This document shows, in pieces, positions 46,501 to 57,628 of a DNA stretch of 64,000 nucleotides. Each line of letters starts with the position of its first letter. Within the stretch, counting starts at the first letter, position 1. The notes beneath the pieces were generated by a model. It saw only the letters and a program-made list of their open reading frames with translations, was not told the DNA's origin and made no database searches. The DNA comes from Akebia trifoliata. Its lineage: Eukaryota; Streptophyta; Magnoliopsida; Ranunculales; Lardizabalaceae. The position numbers and the translations under genes are program-made. The DNA lies in assembly GCA_017979445.1 (NCBI GenBank), contig CM030718.1, positions 24,361,021-24,425,020 of the forward strand, given 5' to 3'.

Positions 46501-48592
46501 GTGTTTAATAGGCTGATTTATATTCCTGTGGCCCTTTTTCTAGTCCATACAATTGTTATGCACTCCTCTTTGTGAGGAAGTTCTAACTGAGAACTAAAAT
46601 TCTAATTATATCAGAGATTTGAGTTGCATATGTGGATGGTTTTCCCATTGGGTTTCTGACTAGCTCATTATGATAGAAGATGCATGTAAATATTATAAAA
46701 AGTACACCTGAACCAAAGAGTCATTTAAGAGAATTATTCTTGCAATTTGAATCAAGGGAATGACGAAGTTGTTCTTCCCTGAAGCCTTTACAAGTAAACC
46801 ATTTAGCTGTTAGTTTGATCTTTAAAGTTGGTGGTGGAATATCCTTTTTTTCAACCTTTATTTCCTCTTGCAACATGACCTAGAGCCTCGGTATCGTGGT
46901 TCTTTTTTCTTGAGATGGACATGGACCATGTAGTTGGATCTTTTTTCTTGAAATTATTCCGTAGGTTACTTGAGGGCATACAATTGTATTCAAACAAGCT
47001 TGCTATTGTAGAAGCCTCATAACACCATAAAATAATTTGTGTTGTAACTAGCCATAGTATCTTGGTTCTTATGCATCTAATTTACTTTGTTTCTTCTTTT
47101 GAACAAGCAATTTGGGTCTCATTTTATTAGGTACTCTAGCCCAAGTTTAAATGTAGTCCTTCATTTAAGTTCTTGAAAAGTTTAAACCATTCACTTTATT
47201 TTTGAGTTAATGTGTTTGCTTAATGTATAATATACTATCCTTTGTTGCATGGATATGAGTATGAGTACGGGTTTCAGTTTTTTGACATGGACACGAGGTG
47301 TCAGATTTTGTAAACCACAAATGATAGGATATGATGGCTTGACATTATATTTCAAATAATTTAGGTAGAGTTATTATTGTCTTTTGACGTAGCGGAGTGA
47401 ATCAATTGATTCGATAGGAATTAAGATATTGTGTTCAATGGAATACTCAAAATCAACTTGAATCAATAAATTCAATTGATAAAACAAGCAATAGCTTGAA
47501 AGAAAATAAAGAATAAAGCTAAAAAATAGTTGAGAGAAAAGATAATTGAATTGAGATGTTAGGAATCCATTGAATTTCATTTTTGGAGCTTCTTATATAG
47601 ATAACTCCATTATAACAACTTATATAAAATTTTTAAAATACTAAAAAGTAACTTTCTAATCTATCTATAATACAATACTAACTTTTTAATCCTACTAGAA
47701 CTCAAATTGCACACTTCTAAGCATTTCTAATATATCAATGTGAAGTTGTGAATTACCATCCCATCCCAAGTGTGCGTACTAAAGTTGCATAATATATATT
47801 ATGTCTTGGTCTTTCTTAAGACCATTGATTTCTAAGGTATCCTTCCATAATTCTAGTTTTGAATTTACTTCCTCTTGACTGTCATCAACCAACAAAGGGT
47901 ACTCACAAATAACATATTCCTAAAACCTTCTCCATGAATTTGTGTAGTTCTTTCATCCAAAACTAGTAGAAAGAGGTAGTGACTTGGGATTGATCTCTTT
48001 GTTCATACTTATGTAACTAGAAACTTTTTTCTTTCACAATCTTTTCATACATGTCCTTTGGATACAATCGTAAGCTTTTCCTAAGCCAATCGTAACCTTG
48101 TGTAGATTCTTCCTTCTTTTTCTCGAATCATCCCCACTAACTAAAAAGAAGATACCCTTGGTTGTTGACTTATCCAATCTGAAGCAACAAAAAAAATTGA
48201 TTCCGTAATATCATTGTTTCTTGTTTTAACCTTTTCTTCATCACTCTTTCACTAATTAGATAGTGTAATTTTATCCGATATAAATAGTGCAATTGTGCAC
48301 ACATCCCTTATTCTTATAAATAGTTAATCTTAATAATATTCCGTTCAAGTGGTTACGTCTATTTTCCTAAAACTATTTTCATATAAAACTATAATTTGAT
48401 TTTGTTTTGGATTGCATTGGGTTGTTGTGGATACAATCCTTACATCAATTAATGTCTAAAACTTAGACAATTCTTTTCACCTATTGTGTGTAATCAGGCC
48501 CAAGGGATGTCAAGTCACTTAAAGCATTTGTTTTGGAAGAAACGGAGAAAGCAGCAGCAAAATCACAGCTTGACAATGATGGAGAGTTGTAA
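43509..48592 (+). CDS. PDIL5-1: Protein disulfide isomerase-like 5-1, 4 exons, 146 aa
   Basis: Exons: 43509-43619, 46011-46069, 46219-46394, 48498-48592; all GT-AG and in phase. The 146-aa protein has a signal peptide (about 1-24, LFLVSLILISCVISA) and one thioredoxin domain. The redox site FCVPWCKHC has Cys54 and Cys57; the second Cys codon is split across intron 2. The cis-proline is Pro100 in HSYPTF, and NGEEVAKYKG, KSLKAFVLEETEKAA follow as in plant PDIL5-1. It should form or shuffle disulfides in the endoplasmic reticulum. It ends NDGEL, not KDEL or HDEL, so retention by the usual receptor is uncertain. Intron 1 (2391 bp) holds a nested DNA element at 44247-45462; intron 3 (2103 bp) shows no gene. 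Confidence 0.93.
44247..45462. mobile_element. hAT-like non-autonomous element with nested family A copy 5
   Basis: Left end AGGTGCTGTTTGTTAAACTG and right end CAAACAAACACTGCCTTA are inverted and carry AAGTGCTGAA / TTCAGCACTT units inward, recalling hAT MITE ends. A family A element is inserted at 44707-45050. No transposase is seen. It lies in PDIL5-1 intron 1. Confidence 0.6.
44707..45187. mobile_element. Family A copy 5 with partial direct duplication
   Basis: 44707-45050: ends AACCCATACCATAG and CTTGGTGTGGGTT, with module stems GGGTTAAAGCTTTTGGAATG and AACTTTTAACCC, and a second module around 44920-45000. Its right third (44968-45074) is repeated directly at 45083-45187 with about ten differences. 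Confidence 0.65.
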
Positions 48593-50089
48593 TATTTGAT
48601 TGTAGGTATGCTTACGTCCAGCATTCTTTGTTCTTACTGATTTTTTCCTTACAACACATAGGATTGTAGACCCAGTCGGCACTAACCATACTTATTGTAG
48701 AAGAGTTTTTCCCAAAATAAAATAAAAAAAATAAAAAAATAAAAAATGAATTAATAACATTAATAGTGTGAATCCTGTGCTCTAGTAATTTGGGTAGTTC
48801 TTCAATTCAAAGGTTCCTTTATGTGCCACAAATTACAAGATCACCACCTGAAAGATTTGGTGTACTGGAAGATAATATTGGTATGGTTGTGTGCCAACAT
48901 ATTAGAATTAATGGAGATTGCCGTGCTGATCATTTTTGAATACCTTTACACTTGGCACACATGACACGTGTCAAGGTAACACTGAATGTAAATGACTCAC
49001 CTCATATATTTGCTGGGAATGATTGTAAAGACCCTTCAAACTTTTATTCATTATGAGGATTGACATCCAAACAATTTGTTTATTGCAGTTAGTGAGTAGT
49101 GACATTCCTCACCCTGTCGGCCTAGTTGAATAGAACGATTTCATGGCAAAGGGACTAGGCACTTTGAAGCCCAAGGCAGGAAAAGTGAATCAGACCTACT
49201 CAACCATCATTTGTGAGTCAAGCTGGTTTTAAGGGTCTGATTTGTTCTTCATATTTGGGGGTCATTTTCCGTCACCATTACTGAACAAAATATTCATCTT
49301 TACTAGTATCTTAATATTATTTATTCAATGGTGACGCTAAGGTGACTTACGCCCTAGTTGTTTTGTTTCTTACTTCACTTCTTTTGGAATGTTTAGAGGG
49401 TTGAATGGGCTTGGTTGTTGAAACTGCTGACTTTCCATTATTTGATGGTAGTCTCCATTGAAGTTTTGCAATATTCTTGGTATGTTAGAAACTAATTAGA
49501 TAAGCATCATATATTGACACGAGGGGCTACAACTATAAATGATCAACATGGTGTCGATCTGCAGCCCATCCAATAAAAGTTAGTGGGGGTTAAGTACTTG
49601 ATCTGGATTGGGGTCTAATCAGATCTTAGCATTTGAATTCAAGTTGGATCGATTAATCTGATTTTGTAGACAATATATAATTTTGATTTACATATATTTA
49701 AGAGTCCGACTAGCCTTGTTAAGTTTGTAAGGATTTCACCCTTACTAATAGGGACCTTGGGCTCACCTTATAGCATCCAAAAACATGATCTGATGCTTCC
49801 GGGTTGTAGCACAAAATTCTATCAACTCCAAGGAAAATAATTTTAATATTACAATTGGTAGTCCATTTTCAAAACCTTGGATCAACTTTAAAGATCAAAC
49901 TAACAGCTCTGTTTTGCGATGAAATTTAGGGGGCTGTGGTGTATTATTTTTACCATAACAGTTCTGCAAAATTAGATAATTAATTTTGGTTCATGAAAAA
50001 TGGTTAAAGTGAATTGTCTATATGTCATCATCACGAAAGTGTTTTTTTTTTTTTTGATATAAAGCAGAGTCGAATGAATTTAATTTGAA
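48593..50089. other. Downstream of PDIL5-1, no gene recognised
   Basis: This may contain 3' untranslated exons of PDIL5-1: acceptor-like TTTATTGCAG occurs at 49081 and TTCATTGCAG at 50273. Otherwise AT-rich, unremarkable sequence without a conserved frame. Confidence 0.35.
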
Positions 50090-50247
50090 TAATGTTGAAG
50101 TGACCTCAGGCTCGAACTTCATTTAGCACTTTTTGACTAGAGTGTATGGGGACCATAGATGTGAAAATGCATCTATGCTTCCTGTCCACTTTCATGTCAA
50201 GAAGTGCAATATGAGGTTCGGGCTTGAGGTCACTCCAGCACAACTCA
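50090..50247. mobile_element. Family B hairpin, copy 11
   Basis: ATGTTGAAGTGACCTCAGGC pairs with GCTTGAGGTCACTCCAGCAC; GAACTTCATTTAGCACTTTT.GAC pairs with GTCAAGAAGTGCAATATGAG; core GGACCATAGATGTG / GCATCTATGCTTCC. Confidence 0.75.
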
Positions 50248-50440
50248 TTTAATTTATATGCAAATGCTTTGGTTCATTGCAGATCAATTTTACGTGAGCT
50301 TGACCTGAAAGGAAGGTTCTATTAAGGTCTAAACAAATGCGACTCATTTAATTTATGTGCAAATGCTTTGGTTCATTGCAGATCAATTTTACGTGAGCTT
50401 GACCTGAAAGGAAGGTTCTATTAAGGTCTAAACAAATGCA
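50243..50440. repeat. Recent 99-bp tandem duplication
   Basis: Two adjacent 99-bp copies (50243-50341 and 50342-50440) differ at one or two positions (TTTATATGCAAATG against TTTATGTGCAAATG). Each contains GGTTCATTGCAGATC and GACCTGAAAGGAAGG. The first copy begins right at the end of family B copy 11. AATAAA follows at 50522. Confidence 0.9.
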
Positions 50441-51896
50441 AAAAATTGGAGCCATACGGGACGAAGCTCATATTCTAAATGTAACAATACAGTCTAAATT
50501 GTGACTGAAAAACTCAAAATCAATAAAAATGCCCAAATAGAAATCAAAGCCTCAAAATGTATCAATTTGGCACTTTTGTTCTCCCACATAAGGGACAGTT
50601 GACAATCATTCATAAGCACCAACCTTCAAGAAAGCCCCTCATTGGTGTCCAATACTCCAAGTCCATTGGTGGTGGTCAACACCCTTTGAGAAATGTCCAC
50701 TTTGCCTTCCTATGAGATCAAATTCAATCAAAAATTACTAATCCTCTCTTATAAATGTGTTAAAAACTTTGAGAAGTTTCTATTTTACCCTCAAAAGGTA
50801 AACGAAGATAAGTACTTGTACTTGGTCCTTTGTTGTCACATATCACCTTCTAAGAGGTTTATTTTGAAAATTTTCTTTTGCCAATGCTTTTTAGGATATT
50901 TACCAAATATTCAAAGCTCACATTTACAAATGTCATCCGATTATTCATGTTACCAAAGACTCAAAATTCTCCATTACACATGACATTTTCTTATTCATGT
51001 TCTAAAAACATATTTTTGTCTTTTTTCTTTTATTCATATTTTTTGAGATATTTACCAAAAAAATCAAATACTATATTTTTACATGTTTTTTTTTTCACTT
51101 AAAAAAAAAAATCACCTTTTATTTTTTTTCCACTATTAAGATTATGTCATATAACTTTACCCACATGGACTTTGGCCAAATGACTTCGTCTTAGGGGCTT
51201 ATAATAATTTTCATCATTTGCCCTCAAGAAAGTTGAAAATCAAATTACATTTCAATGCAAAACCCATGTTATTTCTGAAAGTCCTTAGGGTTGGACTATT
51301 TTAACCCCAAAAGTGCTCACGATACTCTATCAAATGGACTCTTTCTTTTAAGAAAACCTCATGCTCTAAACCCCATTTCTCTACCCAAAATTAATCCGCA
51401 AAATTGATTAATGTGCACACACCCACGTCTAACATTCATCTCAACATTTTATGTGTATGTTTGTTTTAATTACCTTCAAAAGTGGTCAAGTTTAGCAAGG
51501 TAACCACTGTATGGTGGAAAGAATGAGGTGCTTAATACTTTCCCCATTCTCTACCCGGATTTTCATACCTAGATTCTAGGTTGACCATATCTTTTATTCA
51601 TCTTCAAGGGTTATTTCAAAGCCTAAAATTGATTTTCAAAAGATATTTTTCGAGTGGCCATTCACACCAATTTTGAAAAAAAAAAAAAAAAAAGAATGGC
51701 AACAACTCCAAACTAAGTGGTAACGAGATTTTAATATCACGTCGCTACTGGGGTGTTGAAAAATGAAAATTATTGGATAGGTCAAATTCCTTTTTTCTTG
51801 GAACAATCTAGGACAAATTCCTTACTAAAACTCACTTGTTTATTTTCTTCTTCTCCCCCCGCCCCTTGGAGTAAATAAGAATATGTAATATTAAAA
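50441..51896. other. Intergenic, AT-rich, no gene found
   Basis: 50860-51090 contains repeated phrases (GATATTTACCAAA, TTATTCATGTT) that suggest an old local repeat. The 74- and 96-codon frames there are Phe/Ser-rich readings of this sequence and show no domain. Confidence 0.4.
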
Positions 51897-52487
51897 GGGA
51901 TCGACTAATTGCACACCACCCATTACCAGTTGCACTCCATCATTTAAAAATTCCCCTTTCCACTTCATTTGGATGATTCCTCACCAAAAATAATAAAAAA
52001 TATTGCACTCATTTTCTTCGTCTTCCCCGACCATTCCCGCACAAATTATTGTTAGATCAATCATTTTTGTATAGTCTAATCTATGCACAAGTTTCACAAA
52101 TCATTCGTAATCACCATGTAGCCGGAGTGATAAACCAAGGAAGGATTGGTTTTGACGATTTTAACGTGCTTAAGAAACTTGTTGGAATCTAAGATGATTA
52201 AGCCCCAAAATTATAATATTATCACGATGAAGGGCAATTAATAAGTTAAAATCGAGTTTAGTAAAAAAAAACATTTTTTAAGAATCATGATGAATGCAAG
52301 TGGTTTTGGTACGTGACTGACGTGGCAAGGGCATAGAACTGTACATTTTTTTCCTGTGTATCCCAATGAGAAGGATCTATGGTTCTATGCCCTTGCCACG
52401 TTAACTGTGTACCCAACCGCGTGCATTCATCATGATTATTTTTTTAATGTTACAGTGCAACCAACAACTAGTGTTGTGCAACTAGTC
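51897..52487. mobile_element. Family H copy 3 carrying family B copy 12
   Basis: Ends GGGATCGACTAATTGCACAC and GTGTTGTGCAACTAGTCG are inverted. At 52282-52438 an inserted hairpin has ATCATGATGAATGCAAGTGG / GCGTGCATTCATCATGAT, GACGTGGCAAGGGCATAGAA / CTATGCCCTTGCCACGTTA and the loop TGTATCCCAATGAGAAGG. Confidence 0.7.
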
Positions 52488-52538
52488 GTTCTCTATTAAA
52501 ATTGTGTAGCTTATTTCCTTCTATAAAAAAATAAATAA

Positions 52539-53537
52539 AGGGAAATTACTTAAAGGATCCTCATGGAGGAGGGATTTCTTTCTAAATAGTCTCTAAGTTT
52601 TTGGCGGTAGCTTGGCATGACATTTACTAAACTTTTCTTTTTCTAAATGGTCCCTTATTATTGGTGAACTCACCATTTTTTTATTTACTATTGAGTTCAC
52701 CACTTTTATTTATTGTCGAACTCGGCACTTTTTATTTACTGTTGAGTTCACAAATTTTATTGTCAAACTCACCACTATTTATTGTTGAGTTCACCACTTT
52801 TTTAATAAAAAGTGAAACTTAACATTGGTAAAATCCACCCATTTTCAATTTGTGAGTTTTTAAAAAAAAAAATTAAAATACATGGATAGATTGACTAAAA
52901 ATTTGAGATAACTACTTGTTTAGATGATTTAAACCCAAAAAATCTATTCTTGTGTTAGGACTTTATTTTATTAGATTTAATTTTTATTTCTATTAGGATT
53001 CTATCGGTAGGATTAATTATTGATTTATTAGGTATTTAGTAAGAGTTGAATTGGTAAGTTATTAGGAGTAAGACTCTTTGTTTATAAAATAATGTAATCC
53101 CTTTATCAATTAATAGATATATTTGTTTTAATCGTGTTTTTACACAATCCTTGATGTATTGAGCACTTGAGATCATATTTCGCTTGTTGGAGTAGGCATG
53201 TTAGGAACAAGGTTCCTAACATCTCGATCTATTTTCATCTAAAAATTAAGAAAAAAATGAAAAAATCATAATTTTTATACACGTCTTCAAAATACTAAAA
53301 AAAACCCTTGGAAAATAGTCTCTGAAACTCGATTGAGATATCAAAAATCTATTTTATTTTTGAATGAAAACGATGAGTTCAAGGGCATTCAATCGTGAGA
53401 AATGTGGTAGATGAGGTCCATGGACTCTTCTGGAAAAAAAAAAAAAATTTACTAAATGGGTTATTAAGATATAGCCCAAAACTTAGGGATTATTTAGAAA
53501 TATGTCTCTCCTCGAAGGTCCTTTAAGTAATTTCCCC
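52539..53537. mobile_element. Inverted-repeat DNA element, 1 kb, with internal tandem repeats
   Basis: Left end GGGAAATTACTTAAAGGATC, then TTTCTAAATAGTCTCTAAG; right end CTTAGGGATTATTTAGAAA, then GGTCCTTTAAGTAATTTCCC. The interior repeats TTGAGTTCACCACTTTTATT several times (52670-52800). No transposase frame is seen. Confidence 0.7.
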
Positions 53538-53579
53538 AAAAATAAATTATTATTTGGTACCCATTGATATATATATATA

Positions 53580-53958
53580 GGGAAATGTTCAGCACCCTAA
53601 GTTTTACCACACACTTTAACAAACGTTTTTTGTCCTACATGGGTTAGAAGTTTTGGAATGGGCTGATTTTTGGTGAGGATGATCTCTATGATTAGAAGAT
53701 CATCCTCCCCAAAAATCAGCCAATTCCGAAATGTTTAGCCCCATGTTTACACGTTGAAAAATTGTGGACCGTCCATTTTTTGTAAACCATTTTTGATGGG
53801 GTTAGAAGTTTTGGAATGAGCTGATTTTTGGTGAGGATGATCTCCTCACCATAGAGATCATCCTCATCAAACATCAGCCTATTCCAAAACTTCTAACCCA
53901 TGTAAGACAAAACACGTTTGTTAAAGTGTGTGGTAAAGCTTAGGGTGCTGAACGGGAC

Positions 53959-53960
<2 letters not shown>
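53580..53960. mobile_element. Family A double-hairpin MITE, copy 6
   Basis: It is preceded by ATATATATATA and followed by an 80-bp AT tract. Left end GGGAAATGTTCAGCACCC, right end GGGTGCTGAACGGGACCC. Two full hairpin modules (GGGTTAGAAGTTTTGGAATG, GGTGAGGATGATCTC and complements) flank TTTACACGTTGAAAAATTG...CATTTTTTGTAAACC. Confidence 0.85.

Positions 53961-54040
<80 letters not shown>
53961..54040. repeat. Perfect (AT)40 microsatellite
   Basis: Eighty bases of uninterrupted AT between family A copies 6 and 7. It was probably the insertion target of one or both, and has expanded. Confidence 0.97.
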
Positions 54041-54042
<2 letters not shown>

Positions 54043-54408
54043 GGGGCGTTCAATGGCCAACTTTTTAGCAAACTTTTTGGCATAACATTTTTCAAAACAT
54101 GAGTTAGAGGTTTTGGAATGGGCTGATTTTTGGTGAGGATGATCTCTACGGTGAGGAGATCATCATCACCAAAAATCAGCCCATTCCAAAACTTCTAACC
54201 CCATCAAAAACAGTTTACAAAAAATGGACGGTCCACGATTTTTCAGCTTGCAAACATGGGTTAGAAGTTTTGGAATGGGCTGATTTTTGGTGAGGATGAT
54301 CTCCTCACCGTAAAGATCATCCTCACCAAAAATCAGCCCATTCCAAAACCTCTAACCCATGTTTTGAAAAATGTTTTGCCAAAAAGTTGGCCATTGAACG
54401 CCCCCCCC
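54041..54408. mobile_element. Family A double-hairpin MITE, copy 7
   Basis: Ends GGGGGGCGTTCAATGGCC and GGCCATTGAACGCCCCCCCC are almost perfect inverted repeats. It contains GTTAGAGGTTTTGGAATGGG modules meeting at GATCTCTACGGTGAGGAGATC, and CAAAAACAGTTTACAAAAAA / TTTTTCAGCTTGCAAACATG in the centre. Both modules are complete. Confidence 0.88.
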
Positions 54409-54432
54409 TATATATATATATATATATATATA

Positions 54433-54812
54433 GGGGGGGGGCGTTCAATGGCCAACTTTTTGGCAAACTTTTTGGCAAAACATTTTTCAAAACATGGGTT
54501 AGAGGTTTTGGAATGGGCTGATTTTGGTGAGGATGATCTTTACGGTGAGGAGATCATCCTCACCAAAAATCAGCCCATTCCAAAACTTCTAACCCATGTT
54601 TGCAAGCTGAAAAATCGTGGACCGTCCATTTTTTGTAAACTGTTTTTGATGGGGTTAGAAGTTTTGGAATGGGCTGATTTTTGGTGAGGATGATCTCCTC
54701 ACCGTAGAGATCATCTTCACCAAAAATCAGCCCATTCCAAAACCTATAACCTATGTTTTGAAAAATGTTTTGCCAAAAAGTTTGCTAAAAAGTTTGCCCT
54801 TGAACACTACCC
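54433..54812. mobile_element. Family A double-hairpin MITE, copy 8, inverted relative to copy 7
   Basis: It begins GGGGGGGGCGTTCAATGGCC after a 24-bp TA tract (54409-54432) and ends TTGAACACTACCC before TATATATATA. Its centre TTTGCAAGCTGAAAAATCG...TTTTTTGTAAACTG is the reverse complement of the copy 7 centre. High identity to copy 7 suggests a recent joint origin. Confidence 0.88.
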
Positions 54813-55031
54813 ATATATATATACCCAAAAGAATGCCAAATTGACAATTTCTACCGACAAAGCTCAGTAGTAAAACTAGCGCCAAGGTTCCCTTACCAGG
54901 TCAGTACTCTCTCTCTCTTCTATGAACGATCATCTTCAAACTTAAGCAAAAGCCCTTTGATTTTTTTGATTTATACAAAAACCCATCATCTTAAACCTTT
55001 CCTAAACCCTATTTCCTCTCTCTATACTACA

Positions 55032-55262
55032 ATGAACATCACTTGTTTGGTCTGTTACAATTTGCAAAACCACAAGAAATACATAACAATTGCAACCACT
55101 TCATATCCTTCACTCCAACATCATTTGTACTTGGAGTTGATTGGTGTCTTGGATCAATGGGAAATGCCCACACATGTATGGTTATTAGCTTTATTTGGTG
55201 TGGTTATCTTATTTGATTGTGGACTGAGAAGAAGATATCAGAATTCGACACTAGTTTTATAA
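55032..55262 (+). CDS. Possible small membrane protein gene, 76 aa (weak)
   Basis: A frame from ATG at 55032 to TAA at 55260 encodes 76 aa starting MNITCLVCYNLQNHKKY, with a hydrophobic stretch VWLLALFGVVILF near the C-terminus followed by basic RRRYQ. The CT-rich region before it looks like a plant leader. I do not recognise a family, and no splice partners are clear. It sits in transposon-rich space between two MITEs. It could equally be a chance frame. Confidence 0.25.
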   Translation: MNITCLVCYNLQNHKKYITIATTSYPSLQHHLYLELIGVLDQWEMPTHVWLLALFGVVILFDCGLRRRYQNSTLVL

Positions 55263-55398
55263 TGCACGCTGAGTGTTTGAAGAAATGACTCAAAGAAATG
55301 TTGTTTAGAATTCAGGGTTTAGTTGGGTTTGAGATCAGTAATGTTGACTAACCGTGCTTGTGTTTTTTAATGTAATTTTTTTATGGCTAATGATAAAC

Positions 55399-55557
55399 GG
55401 ACTCGGAAAAATAAACCACTCGAATTTCACTTGCTGACGTGGATGTCTGTATAGAACCATATATCTTTTTTCCTTGTGTATCCCGAATAAAGAGATCTAT
55501 GATTCTTTGCACATGTCATGTCAGCGGGAGAATTTCGAGTGGCTCTTTTAGAGTCAG
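55399..55557. mobile_element. Family B hairpin, copy 13
   Basis: CCACTCGAATTTCACTTGCT pairs with AGCGGGAGAATTTCGAGTGG; TGACGTGGATGTCTGTATAG with GCACATGTCATGTCA; core GAACCATATATCTTTTTTCC / AAAGAGATCTATGATTC. The loop TGTATCCCG matches copy 12. Confidence 0.7.
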
Positions 55558-55845
55558 GTTATCGTTACTCATTGTTTATGTCAAGAGAAAAATTACAATT
55601 TTTTTGCATTTTCTTTGGAAACTCCAAGCACCAATGGAAATTTTCAAAAGATGTTACCAACCATGCCACCCGTAAAAAGTTGTAAAGCTTTGTAGTCGTA
55701 AAACATTGCTGTAAGTGCAAAGTTTTACATTTTACCGTGTTTGATTTGGTCATTTTTTGTTAGTATCTCATAGAAGTGGTATTGTTGGATGAAAATACTT
55801 CCCTTAGTAAGTAAGATTTCAAGTGTTTTTATTATATATATAGGG

Positions 55846-57092
55846 AAAAGGTTGCATGGACCAAAGGTCCAGGCTAAGGCTGGACCGAGAGTGTTGTGGA
55901 TTGAACACGTGATCTTTTTTTAACTAGAGGTGAATCGGGGTTAAGAGAGACAAAAATGGAACCAACTCTTTTGGTCAAATAAATAGTTAGACTACTTTTT
56001 TTCAATTGGCTGCTCATCTCTCTCTCTTCCATTTTTTTTCCAATGTTTTTTCCCTTTCTCCTCTTGCGATGTTGATTTCATGGCTTTTTAATTTTATTTT
56101 TCATTTGACCATTGACTAACAAAACCATGATCTGAATTTTGTGTTTTAGGGTTTTCAATGTTTTTTTTTCCCTCATTTTATTTGAACCCATTGGATTGAT
56201 GGTTTTTGCTCGTCAAAAAGAGAGTAATTCTCTCCCTCATTTGTTCCTCCTTCCCTTTTTCCTCTTGAGCGGTTAATTTTAAGATTTTTATTATTATATT
56301 TATATGAAATTAGTGTTTTATATTTAAAACAATTTCTTCTTCTCCCGTGCTTTTACATTGAACCATACAAAATGTTATTTTATCCTAGTATACCCTTTTC
56401 AATAGTATCAGTTTCATTCCAAACATGTATACAAGAATTACAGTTGTGTTTCAAGACAAGATGTGATCGATAAGTAGATTTGGAATGAAGAAAGTTCTAT
56501 TATTGTCAGCATGAGGAGAAGAAGTGAAATAAAAAACCCCTAAAATTGATCCAACACACTTTGGAGAAAGAAGATGAGGAGGGGAAGAAGAAATCCACAA
56601 TTATAGACTAGAGTAGGGAGAAATCACAACAAAAAAAAAAAGTGGAATGGGATACAGAGATTCTTTGTGAATTTCTATTTTGAGTTGGAGTTTTTCCCAA
56701 ATTAGAGAAAGAGAGAGTAAGAGAGAGAATAGAAGAAGATAAGTTTTGACCCAAAATCATGAATTTTTTGTAACTCAAGATTCAATACTGTGTATTGTTC
56801 CTATAAAATGGGAATGGTGTCTGTGTGGCACACTTTAGTTGGACTTTAAAACACCTTTGGCTCCTAACCAAGTCGTGCATTGAGCCAAGGTATTTATTGT
56901 GCAATCAAAACATGTAATGTAGCCAATGTTTCCATCTATAGGAATGGGACACCTTGGATCACGACTCTTTTATTGAAATGCAAAAATCGCAACTTTGCCA
57001 ATCTTGGTTACATCTCTAGTTAGTTGTGACCACATGACACCTTTCCATTAGTGCGGTCCAGGCTGAATATCATCCCTTGGTCCAGGCAACCG
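55846..57092. mobile_element. Inverted-repeat element of 1.2 kb with internal insertion
   Basis: Left AGGTTGCATGGACCAAAGG with CTAAGGCTGGACCG; right GCGGTCCAGGCTGAATATC with CTTGGTCCAGGCAACCGCAT. The right part (56770-56990) contains sequence related to the element at 32030-32412, apparently nested. No coding capacity is seen. Confidence 0.55.
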
Positions 57093-57112
57093 CATCTCAT
57101 ATGTTTGTGTGT

Positions 57113-57628
57113 GTGTGTGTATGGGGCATGCTAACGTCCAAGACTTCATGAGGATGTTAGCATTCTCCACCACATTTTTTTTTCTAATAATACCCCTACC
57201 CATTTTATCTTTTAGTGAAAAATACAAACAAGGGTATATTAGTCTTTTACATAATAAATATATTTATTATGCCCTTCTTAATTGCATTTATTATGTTGGC
57301 ATTGATTGCCAAAACATTTACTACAAACAATGCATTTAAAACGCCCTTAGCATTTATTATATAAAAGACCAACATACTCTTGTCTTTTTCACTAAAAGAC
57401 AAAATGAGTGAGGGTATTATTGGAAAAAGAATGTAGTGGAGGTAACTCTTAATTTATTTTTAGTTGCTGTTTTTTTTCCCACCTTGTTTGGGGGCTATCT
57501 CAACTTTCTTTTTTTTTTCTTTTCGTTCTTATTAATAAAATCTTTTACACTTATTAAAAAAAAAAACAAAATATAGTGGATAATTCTAACGTCCTCATGA
57601 GGTATTGGATGTTAACATTCCCCTATAT
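57113..57628. mobile_element. MITE with interrupted terminal repeats
   Basis: Left GGGGCATGCTAACGTCCAAG and TGAGGATGTTAGCATTC; right AATTCTAACGTCCTCATGAG and TGGATGTTAACATTCCCC. Inner arms TTTTATCTTTTAGTGAAAAA / TTTTTCACTAAAAGACAAAA are inverted. A T-rich insertion lies at about 57445-57565. Confidence 0.65.

Noticed and set aside
54364..54687. 107-codon frame with repeated VLEWADF
   Set aside because: It is a reading through two family A MITEs; the repeats in the peptide are the hairpin modules.
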